A stretch of DNA of 64,000 nt from Mesocentrotus franciscanus (lineage: Eukaryota > Echinodermata > Echinoidea > Camarodonta > Strongylocentrotidae), in the NCBI GenBank assembly GCA_037976565.1, contig CP137675.1:496001-560000 (forward strand). The letters run 5' to 3'. The notes beneath the pieces were generated by a model. That model was not told the origin of the DNA. It saw nothing but the letters and a program-made list of their open reading frames with translations, and did not search any database. Positions 24,001 through 36,000 of this stretch are shown one piece after another; the first letter of the stretch is position 1, and every line of letters starts with the position of its first letter. The translations under genes and the position numbers were made by a program.

Positions 24001-27000
24001 TAAAAAAACAACCCGATAGATTTGATTCACTGGTTTGACAGGACACGTGGTAGATGCTATCCGATCCTTGCCATCCTTGCCAACCGGGCCCATAATCTGG
24101 CCCTTAAGAAAGAAATTTAGCAACTGCATTCGAGGAGCCGTATCCGAGTTGGCGACATACGACTTCAGCTTCATCATCACCCCAATAGTCATCACACACT
24201 GTCACCCATTCATAATTATAGTAGATCTCCACTCGGCCATTGTTGTATTGATCACCATCTGCAAGCCGTACGTCATATTGGCTCTCTGTGTAAATAAAAT
24301 AGGATATTTTGTATATAATCTAAAGTCGCATCAAATAATTTGATGCGACTTTAGATGACTGTTATAAGTCAAATTAATATGTCATGGTGTATTCAGATGT
24401 AGATAAGCAGGTATACATACAGTCAATAGTAATATGTCACGGTGTATTCAGATGTAGATAAGCAGGTATACATACAGTCAATAGTAATTATGTCATGGTG
24501 TATTCAGATGTAGATAAGCAGGTATACATACAGTCAATAGTAATTATGTTATGGTATATTCGGTTGTAGATAAGCAGGTATATAGAGTCAATATTAAACA
24601 CAAGTACGGTGGCATACCAGGGAGGTGGCAGAGGGGTTTTCATAGTTGCTCTGCTCATTGAATTTGCTTTCATTTAGGTTTCATCATAGAACATTATGTG
24701 TCTTAGTATACATGATTTCATTGCCTTTCCAAACATTTGATTTGACTTCCTGAAATATATCTCTTAATCAGATGAGACTCCCTGGGTTAATCTTGAGCAA
24801 GGAATATAATAGAATAATGAAATATTTTCAATGATGAAGTATTGAAAGAAACCCCACAAGCTCGATATTGGGATGTTACCTTTCGAATTATTTAAAGGAT
24901 GAAATGTAATAATAATAATAATAATGGCGACGATAATACTAATACTCATAAATGTAACACACACACACACACACAAATAAAAGAAGCTACGCATCCATTA
25001 TTCTCTCATCTGTTTTTCGAATTGTATTCATTGGCACGAGAATTGATATGGCTTTTGTATTTTGTATATGTTACTTCCTTATTCTAGGATCCAAGAGACA
25101 ATTGAAGAGCACTTAGCGGAAGAGCAGTGTGGATTCCGGAGCTCCAGAGGAACCACTGATGCTATTTTTCATTGTCAGGCCAGTGCTAGAGAAGGCCAAA
25201 GAGAGACATATGCCCATCCCTTGGAACTTTGTGGACTTTAAGAGAATGTTCATTGATTTTTAACTTGACTGAATTTGATATCATTGCAATCGAAAAATTA
25301 CACTGAGTAAAATTATTACATTTGAGTAATTTGTCAATTCAAGCGAAAATTATAAAAGTTGATTAAACTTGACGAAAAATCAAACCACTCGAGACCCCGA
25401 AAACATCGTTATTCAGCTGATTTTTCAGTGGCGTCACAAAATAAACGATGGACCGCTCAGCTGAAATGATTGACGACGGTGCGCGATGCATTTTGCGTGC
25501 AATTCACATGTATTGCATTGACTCTTGACTACCGTACCCATTCATACCCAACGTACCGTTTACCTTCATCAAAATACCCTGGAAATATCGATTATGGACG
25601 AAACCATACTTGATTTGAGTTTTGAGGAGATAAAAGAAGGAAGTACCTCGTACATCGGCAACGACAATGGAGATTCGGGAGATCTCTAGACTATAGATCA
25701 ATTTTATAACTTCCAAATAGCGAGTGAATATAACGTCGATGTAGCGTTCAAGTACACCGTAGGCCTGTCTATGCATTACGCGTACGTACGTACAACCTGC
25801 CTGCATTGCATCGCATCTTGCGCAGCTTGATTGCCGTAGCCAGCCTAGCCCGGCGTTCGAGCAAGCCGCGCAGTTTAGCCCGGCGCTCGAGCTAGCCGTG
25901 AATCGCGAACCGGACTGATATAAGTATTCTCTCGGTCTCCCCTTTCCCAATTTATCTGGTTCTACGACTTAATTCATAAAAACTTCCTAATTAAGGGGCC
26001 TAATGAAACATTTTCGTAATGAATATCTGGACAATTTTATGTAGATTTGTCGCCTACTTTGCTCCAGAAGAATCGTTAGATCAGCATGCAAAATGTCCTC
26101 TGTCTCCCAGATCAGACACATACACGCTGACCTGCCCTCAGAATATGTGATTATTTTCCCGATTTTTATGCTCAAATGCGACGGAAAATAGCATAAAAAT
26201 CAAACAAACAATATTTTGTAGAAAGTATTACTTATTCAGTGTATCTCATTAAAAATGCCAAAATTAAAGGAAATATCACCACTGGCGGTAAATAATTATA
26301 TAAACAACGTTAACCCATATCTAAAAAATGCAATGGGTATCCAACATTGTCCCGAATGTGTGATGTAGGTTGTTCATATTGTGACGTCACATTATCGCAT
26401 GTAAATAACGCCGTCATTTCACTTTGTAAGTGGGTTCTGGAAAGGGTATCAAAATTGCATTTAATTTATTCATCACAATGGTGAGGGCTTAAAAAGTACT
26501 TCACTCATTTTGGTAATGTTTTCAGCAATCTGTAGAGGTATCATTTGCCTATTTTCCAATTTCAATGAACCTTATCTTTAGACCTGACAGCAGCAAATCG
26601 ACTTCTGTTGAAGGAAGCGAAAAAGGAGGTTGAACTGAACAATAGGCTGAATGCCGCATGGTCATCAGATGGAAGGATAAATGTATTGACCAAAGCTACA
26701 AACGGGAAGACGACAAGAAAGATAATACATTCCGTGAGTGAACTGGCAAACTTGTGAAAACTGAAATACATTGAACTGACTACATGTATATATGATATTT
26801 TTCATATTTTACATTTATGCCTATGCCCTTTGATTAATTACTTATCTTTTTGTAATTACCTTCGTTATTTTTTGTTCATGTTTTTATGTTTTATTACCTA
26901 CTTTAATACTGAACGCTAATTTGTGTATGTGGGAATGAGTGTATGTGTTCATTGTGGTTTCTCTTCTTCCTTCTTTCCAACTCATCCATGGTTATGCACT

Positions 27001-30000
27001 CAATGTACTTCTAATATTTTCCATTCAACCATATAGATGATGATAATGAATTTTATTGGACTATGTATGACTTCTTCCATTTAAATAGGAGAATTGATAT
27101 TGATAAGTTATTAAGATTGAAATTAAACCCATTTCGTATGAATAAATATGATGTGCATAGCCTTTTTGATTCAGATCTAGAACTTATAAATTCATGTCAA
27201 TACACATTTTGTGAAGAATTTAGTTTGAAATTTAGTAAATTGAATTCTAAACTGTCACTTCTCCATTTGAATGCTAGAAGCCTAAAGAATTTTTTTTGAA
27301 GAATTACAGATTGTTCTGTCATCTCTTAAGTTTGAATTTGATGTCATTGCTATAACTGAAACTTGGTTCAATTCTTCCATAAATATTGATATGTATAATT
27401 CAGACGGATATTCTCTTGTTTCTAAGTGTAGACCCTCAAAATCTGGTGGCGGAGTTGCTCTTTATTTGAAAAATAATCTCAATTACAAATTACTGCCCGA
27501 CTTTGCTTATTCTGAAACCAATTATGAAACTATACTTGTTGAAATCAGTAAGAAACCTAAACCTATAGTTGTTGGCTGCGTTTATCGTCCACCAGATTCT
27601 GACATATCTTGTTTTAATGAGAAAATACAAAGTGTTCTTGAAATACTGGAAAGTGAAAAGAAAGACTAGTATATTTTAGGGGACTTTAATGTAAACTTGC
27701 TTAACTATGGTATCCATAATAAAACAAATGACTTTTTAGATATGATGCTTTCTTTTAATTTACTTCCCTTAATAACAAAGCCAACTCGCATTACTGAAAA
27801 TAAAGCATCCTTGATAGATAACATATTTACAAATACTATACAGGAAGAAAAATATACAGGACTCATTTATAGTGATCTATCAGACCATTTCCTAGTATTT
27901 TCAATTGCAAGTGAAAGAATAGTAAAGAATGGTAACAAACACATAAAAAGACGTATTATTAATGATTCAACAATGTCAATGTTAAAAGAAAGTTTATCAT
28001 CAATTGATTGGTCAGAAGTCTATAATTGTGAAAGTACGAATGACTCTTATGATATTTTCTTTACAAAATTCTATTCCAATTATAATAACTGTTTTCCAAT
28101 TCAATTAGTCAAACAAATCAATGGTAATATACGGAAACCTTGGATTACGCAAGCAATATTGAATTCAGTGAAACGTAAACATAGATTATATGAAAATAGC
28201 TTAAAAAGACCTAGTGTTAATCATAAAATAAAATATATTTAGAGTATACAAATAAATTAACAAATATCATAAGAGCATCAAAGAGGAAATATTACGAGTC
28301 TTTGTTCTATAACTTAAAGAATGATTTGAAAAAAACATGGTCGCAGATCAATTTGATACTTGGCAAAAAGAAACAGAATAAACTACCTCAAAATATGTAT
28401 CACGGAAATATAAAAATGAGTAGTAGGAAAGATGTAGCACAAGAGTTTAATAATTTTTTATTGACGTAGGTAAAAACTATCAAAATCGATTCAAACACCT
28501 AATTACTCTTTTGATAAATACCTTGTTAACCCAAATTTAAATTCATTTTATGTTAAAGCAACAAGTATTCATGAAATTACCAAATTGTCTTCTATGTTAA
28601 AAATAGATAAATCAAGTGGACCTGACGGCATTTCACCTAAAGTTGTTAAAAATTTTATTCATTATTTTGTTAATCCATTGTGTGACATATTTAATAAATC
28701 TTTGAATAGTGGAATCGTCCCAGATAAATTAAAAGTTGCCAAAATTGTACCCTTATACAAAAAGAATGATGTTAAAAATATAGAAAATTATAGACCCATA
28801 GCTTTGCTATCTATTTTTGCAAAACTGTTGGAAAAAGTAATGCATAAAAGGTTGTATGATCATTTACTAAAATATAATGTTCTTATCCCAGAGCAGTTTG
28901 GTTTCCGTAAAAACCATAGCACTGATTTGAGTATTGTGAATTTTTCTAAAAATATTCTACATGAAATTAATAATGGAATATTTTGTTGTGGATTATTTAT
29001 GGATCTATCTAAGGCATTTGACACCATCGACCACCATATTTTACTTAAAAAACTGTACCATTACGGTGTACGTGGTATACCTCATCAGTGGTTTTCTGAT
29101 TATTTGTATAATAGAAAACAATATGTGGTGGTCGATGGTGTCGAATCCGATTATATGGATGTAAATACGGGAGTTCCGCAAGGATCGGTTCTCGGACCAC
29201 TTTTATTTATCATATATATGAATGATATTATTAGCTCATCCAAATCACTTATGTTTTCATTATTTGCTGATGATACGGTTGTTTATTATTCTCATTCCAA
29301 TGGAACATGCTTAGTTTCTATTTTAAATGAAGAGTTAATTAAATTGAATGATTGGTTTAAATGTAATAAATTATTTTTGAATTATGAAAAAACTAAATAT
29401 TTAATTTTTCACACAAAGAAAAAGAAAGTTCCAAATGTCACCAATCCTGTTAGAATAGCGAATGTAACTATTAAACGAGAACCAAGTGTTATTTTTTTAG
29501 GTACTAATATTGAAGAAACTCTAGATTGGAAATGTCACATTGACTATGTTTGTTCTAAAATTTCTAGAAGTATTGGTGTCTTATCTAGACTAAAGAATTT
29601 TCTCCCAAGGAACATATTAATGAATATTTACAATGCAACAATTCTTCCCCACTTAAATTATTGCAATATCACTTGAGGTAATACTTACAAAACAAAACTA
29701 TTCAAAATGTATATGTTACAGAAATGGGCAGCTCGCTTAATTACAAATAGTCATTATTTGTCTTCAAGTTTACCACTATTTATGAAACTGAAAATTATTC
29801 GTGTATATGATTTGATCAAACTTAATACATGCATATTTATGTTTAAATTTCATAATAAACTGTTATCATCTGTTTTTATTAATATGTTCCAAACAAATTC
29901 TTCTATTCACAATTACCCCACTCGTCAAAGTCAAAACTTACATCACCCAATTTGTCATTCAACTTCACTGTATAATTCTATATCATTTATTGGGGTACGG

Positions 30001-33000
30001 GAATGGAATTCCTTGAATCATGACCTAAGATCCAATACTACAATTAGCAGATTTAAATCAATGTACAAAAAAGATATTTTTCAAAGAATGGTATCCATGA
30101 TTGAGTAGACTTCTCTTTCCCATCTTTCTTCTACTTGTATCTCTTTCTTTCCTATTTTTGCTCCTTTCTATTCTTTCTGTGTAACCTTCTGTATGGATGT
30201 GTGTGTGTGTGTTGATGTGTATGTGCGTACTTGTATTATGCAAGTCTTTTACTTTTTATTGTAAATGTATGTTCATTATCTTGTTATTGTTTGTTACAGG
30301 GCCCCGATTACAAGCAGATTTCTGCTTCTAAGGGGTCCTAACCATTATATTGTATACTGTCATTGTAAATTGTTTTATACTGGTTGAATAAATAAAGAAT
30401 TGAATTGAATTGAATTGAAATAAAGCAGCATTTTCGATACTGTCTGGAGGGAAGCTCTATGGAAGTGCCTTTTTTCAATAGGAGTTGATAAGAACCTGAT
30501 TGACTTCATTAAGTATAATATGTTTGATGATCGAGACCAAATGTGCTGTCATCGTTAATGGTAAACTCACGGAATGGTTCCAAGTTATGACAGGCGTCAG
30601 GCCAGGCTGTCTTCTTTCCCCAAGTCTGTTTAACATCTTCCTAGAGTTTGTAATGGCAGATGTAAAAAACCTAGACAGTAGGGTTCAGATGGGTGGTGTG
30701 CGCATTAATACCATCCGCTATATGCAGATGACACCACTCTACTCGAACTCATCTACGACTTTGAAGTATGTGGTAAATGGGGAATGAAAATCAACACAGC
30801 TAAATTCAGAATCATGACAAAACGATGATGATGAGATTTCAATAGATGGCAATCCTATAGAGAAGGTAGAAATCTTTGTCTTCCTTGGTAGTGTAGTCCC
30901 CTCGGTTACCAAAGATGTCAAGAGGCGCGCAAATCTAGCTTTCTGGGCATTTGGCAGACTGAGAAACAATATATGGACCAACCAAGATATTTCAAGAGCC
31001 TGGAAGGTCAGGATATATAAAGCACTCATTCGTCCTATAGCCACCTATGGGTCAGAGACGTGGACTCTAAGGAAAACTGACAGAGAGATAAATTGGAAAC
31101 TTTCGAGATGAGATGTCTGCGGACAATACCACGAGTCCATCTTCTGGATAGAAGTGTTGAAATTCGAAAGTCACTGAACATCCCTACGTCAATAAATGAG
31201 GAAATATCCAACCGCCGCCTGAAATGGTTTGGACATGTTGTACGTATATATGCCACAGGAACGCCTATCAATACAATTCCATACCCCATAACAATGACTT
31301 TACATTCCCACGGCCACCTGGACGTCCTCCCCTGAGGTGGAAATACCATATTTAACAAATTAAAGGTTTCTTATATTGCCTCCTTAATGTATTATTAAAT
31401 GAAATATTGAATTGGTTACAATTTACATTATTCCAAAGAACTGGACCCAAATGTCTCAGAGAGTATCTTAAGTAATCATTAATATATGTCCACCGATGAA
31501 ATTTGTTTGCATTTCTTGTAGAATAACTATGGATCTGAGAATTTAAAGAAAACATATTCATTTAATATAAAGACAAAGTGTGGGTATTGAATCTTTGCAT
31601 AGGGGAGCATACTTCTAGTTTGTTTATATCTAATAACTTGAGTATACATAATTTCTTAAATAGTGGGGATGAGGGGTGTTGCGCCACAAATTGTCACCGC
31701 AGCACAGATTTTTGCAAAACCTGACTCCACAAATTGTCGCCATCGGCACAAATTGTCGCCGCCGACAATTTGTGCCGGTCTTGCTGAGTTCAATTTTTCT
31801 GAATATGTAGCGGTGAAGATAACAACGAGGAGAAACATAAGTCGTGACTGGGGATGGGGGAGGGGGAGGGGCAGATGATTTGAAATATTATCCCCCTATA
31901 TTTGAAAGTTGATAAAAAAATGATGATAGTAATACCACTGCTATTGTCCACGCCGAACTAAGTTCTCAGGGGACTAAGAGACGGGTGTGTGTGTGTGTGT
32001 GTGTGTGTGGTTGTGGGAGTAGGTATACGTACATGTACGTCACTGTGTATATGTTTTTTGATGGGCGCATGTTCGTGTGTGGGCTTGGGAGTGGATGTTT
32101 GTGTATTGGTATGTGTGTTTTTATGTCAAAAATTGAACCTTGAGTAAATTTAATTACACAACCAATTCGGGGTCTGACCATTTGACCGAAGGTCCACGAG
32201 ACCGATTTTTCCCCCTCAGTTTTTTATATCCCCCCTAAGATTTGCTTCCTTTCTCTGCATGCCTCCATGTACATTACCGTCAATGCAGCCCCCCACTGAA
32301 AAACGTTCTGCTACCCTTTACTACATGTCTAAAGAATAATTATAATTCGATTCTTATATGGCGCATTATACTAACAGACTACTTTAAAACATTAGAGGTC
32401 TTCAGTCTCGCAGGCCTTCGGTCAGCTGGGCATGAACCACAAATTCGTATGCATAAGCGCATGGCAATAGTATTCTGGGACTGACATTGATAAATATAGG
32501 GGCACACGGAATGTTTAGGAAATGTAATTCCTGTTTACTCTCCTTTTCTTTGAATTTGTATGTGATTCAATTCAGGTTTTATTATTTTTTATTTTCTTTT
32601 TGGTAAAAAAAATAGAAACCATTTTTACTCCTTTACTGCTGACTTTTTTTGGGGGCGACCGCCCCACTTCCGGCGCCCCTGCACACATAAACCCACTGCC
32701 ACACCCACACCCACTTAACACACATCAACACCCAAACCCCTCCACCTACCCCCACACACACACTTAACATGACCTTGGCCGTTTGTTTGTGTGTATGCAT
32801 ACATGTGTCATGGTAATATGAAGTAATGCCACTTACGGCTTTGAACATGATCGTTCAATGTAATGTGCTTTGATCATGGCTGTCGACAATTTGTGCCGTC
32901 AACACCCGGCACATATTGTCGCCGTCGAAAATTTGTGCATGTGGCGACAATTTGTGCCGTCAGGTTTTGCAAAAATCGGCAAAAATTGTCGACGGCGACA

Positions 33001-36000
33001 ATGTGATCTATAGTCTAGAGCAGGCGCGCAGTTTGGGATTGGGGGTGCAAACATTCCAGGGGGCTCGCCTTTCAGGGGCAGTGGCATAATGAGCAAAAAG
33101 GTCAAGGGGCGGAGCCCTCGGAAACTCTGGGGTTTTAGGCAGTAAATTACAGTCAGATAAGCATATTTAGATACCTTATTTGTGACACTGGCAGGTCACT
33201 AATTGGGGTGGGGTCCAGGGGGCTGAGCCCCACGGAGCTCAGGGGTTTTAGGCATTTAATTATTGTCAGTTGAGCATTCAGGGGCCCGTCTTAGGGCCCC
33301 TGGAGGAGTCCAGGAGGCGGAGCCCCCGGAAGCTCAGGGGTTTTAGGCATTTAATTACGGTCAGATGAGCATCCAGGGCCCCTCCTTAGGGCTTTTGGTG
33401 GGGTCCAGGGGGCAGAGCCCCCGGAAGCTCAGGGGGTTTAGGTATTTAATTACAGTCAGATGAGCATATTTTGATACCTCATTTTGTGAAACTGGCAGTT
33501 GAGAAAAAATCCGGGAAAATCATATCATTTTAGCAACATTTGTATATAACTGGTATCGAATAAGAAATAAACCACGTTTGAATTTTATTTGGGAGGTAAC
33601 TGCCCTCCTCCCCAAGCCCACCCCAAGCCCCCCCCCCCCATCACTACGCCAGTGTTCAGGGGCTCATGTCTTTTCACTCCTATAATAAAAGACACACACG
33701 CTTTCCGTCCTCTCACAATATTTCCACGATATGCGCGTAACGCTATTATAAAATCCTCCACTAATTGTTAAATATAGGGGCATGAGGAATGTTTAAGAAG
33801 TTTAATTCCTGTTTACTCTCCTTTTCTTTGAATGGAACGTAATTCGTATGTGATTCAATTCATTTTTTTTTTTGGTTAAAAAATACACTATTTTTACTCC
33901 TTTACTGCTGATTTTTTTCGGGGTTTTAGGGGCGAAAATGCGTTTTGCCCCAAAACCAAAGTGGGGCGACTGCCCCCCTGCCCTCCCCACTTCCGGCGCC
34001 CCTGGCACTCTAGAGATCTCCCAAATCTCCATCGTCGTTGCCGATGTACGAGGTACTTCCTTCTTCTATCTCCTCAAATCTCAAATCAAGTATGTTTTCG
34101 TCCATAATCGATATTTCCAGGGTATTTTGATAAAGGTAAACAACGTTGGGTATGAATGGGTACGGTACTCAAGAGTCAATGCAATACATGTGAATTGCAC
34201 GCAAAATGCATCGCGCACCGTCGTAAATCATTTCAGCTGAGCGGTCTATCGTTTATTACGGTGACGCCACTGAAAAATCAGCTGATCATGGCTGTCGACA
34301 GTTTGTGCATGTGGCGACAATTTGTGGCGCAACAAGGGTCGGCCTAACTTGAATTAGTACATATACGTATTGCTTTTTTCTGTAATATAATTAATTTGTG
34401 TAAATGTGTACAACAACAATCAAATAAAGCAAGCCACCTCTGATAATTACCTCGGGACTACAATTACAATTACATGCAAGAGGCGACCAAGAAATCAAGA
34501 GAAGAATTGCACTTGCAAAATTAACTTTCTCCAGGTTAGAAAACATCTTATAGAATAAGAAGCTGAAGATGAAAACGAGACTCCGCGTACTCAATTACTA
34601 TGTGTATCCAGTTCTGATGTATGGATGTGAAACTTGGACCCTGACATCAGATCTAAGAAAGCGACTGGAAAGTTGTGAAGTTTGGTTCCTGAGAAGAATG
34701 CTAAGAATTTCATGGACAGAAAGAGTTTCTAATAATGAGGTAGTTGCCATGGCAGGAACAAGACGAAAGCTTCTGAATAATATAAGAGGTCGACAGCTGA
34801 GCTTCTTGTGTCATATTATACGGAAGAATGGTTTGGAAAATCTTGCACTGACTGGAAGAACCGAGGGGAGGAGGAGTAGGGTAGAAGGAGGATTCTGTGG
34901 ATGAGTAGCTTAAGAAGTGGGATCTCTGAAAGTGGAATTGATCTCGGGGAGAATGAATTACTTCATAGAATATGGGACAGAGAGTTGTGGCACTCCATGG
35001 TTACCAACATCTCAGGATATGGCACGTAGAGAGAGAGAGAGAAATGTGTACAATAAGTATTTGCCCAAACAGTATTGCAGTAAGAAATAGTGGATAAAAT
35101 AAACGTATTGTAAATATTAAATAAGACATATGCAGGTAAAATAGTTTTCAATCGATACATAATTCCGACATCAATCACTAGTATCCAATTAGAAATAAAC
35201 CATGCTTAAATTCTATTTGGGGGCAACTGCAGTAAATTGCACCTGAAAATGCATCATGCGCATTATAAGTTCCAAACGCTTTCTTTCATACAAATACACA
35301 AAAAATGTTCCGAAATCTTAAATGAATACTATATCACAAGATGTAATAAAACAATATGAATAAATCTAATGATACACTTACATGCAAATGCATGATCATT
35401 TTTGCATTTCTTTCTGCCTGCAAAATAGTTTTCTTCTGCATTTTGTTTTGTTGCTGTTTATGAGATTATATTAATTTTATTGTTATCAAACAGGATTAAA
35501 TAAATAAATACATTTGTACGATGATAGTTGTACAATGATAATAGAAGAAGCGATAAAAATCGCAACTGATCTTTCCTTATTACCCCCTTTTCTTTTCTTC
35601 TTCCTCTATATTTTCTTTCCCTTTCTCTCCTCTTTCCCTTTCCCTTCCCTTCTCTCTCTCTCTCTCTCTCTCTTTTTACCGAGGGGTTGAGACAAGGGCC
35701 TTTCGGCCCCCGATCCACACCATGTTGGCGGGGAAAATCGCAACTGATCTCACCCACCTTTCTTCTTCCTTTTTTTTTTCCTTTCCCTTTCTGTCCTCTT
35801 CCCTTTCCCTTCCCTTCCTTCTCTCTCTTTTAAGTTTTCTGGGGGGGGCAAGGCCTTTAGGTCCCCCGATCCACACGTTGTTGGCCGAATTAATCGCAAC
35901 TGATCTCCCCTTCTTTTCATCCTTTTCTTTTCTTCTTCCTCCTTTACGTTCCCTGTTAGCTCTCATCTTTCCCTTTCTCTTCCTCCCTTTTTTGGCGGGG

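Larger units (their letters stand above)
20045..25085. repeat. Receptor block 1 of the segmental duplication
   Basis: The region matches block 2 (38690-40712) and block 3 (52350-55560) in order: a flank segment (20045-20560 equals 38690-39310), a SINE tail with GGCGCTCCACAATTATTACC, the SRCR2 exon, a shared tRNA-Lys-like SINE, the SRCR1 exon and a downstream flank. It is interrupted by block-specific insertions at 20759-22150 and 22354-22918. The right edge is cut by the RTE-like LINE at 25087. Confidence 0.8.
26578..30417 (+). mobile_element. CR1/Jockey-like LINE, nearly complete but inactivated
   Basis: In order: the C-terminal end of an ORF1-type protein (26581-26757, ending SVSELANL then TGA), an apurinic-type endonuclease (27063-28240, with [28 protein letters not shown] and DLSDHFL), a reverse transcriptase (28585-29676, with [44 protein letters not shown] and FADDT) and a C-terminal domain (29677-30108). 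It ends in an ATTGA tail (30398-30417). Lesions: an extra T at the T-run near 27290, TAG at 27667, a frameshift near 28240, a missing T near 28458, and TGA at 29674 in place of a tryptophan. It cannot encode full ORF2. Confidence 0.9.

Noticed and set aside
25504..25950. 148-codon minus-strand open frame
   Set aside because: No recognisable family. Part of the sequence is a dispersed repeat (inverted at 34018-34270) and the rest is GC-rich flank.
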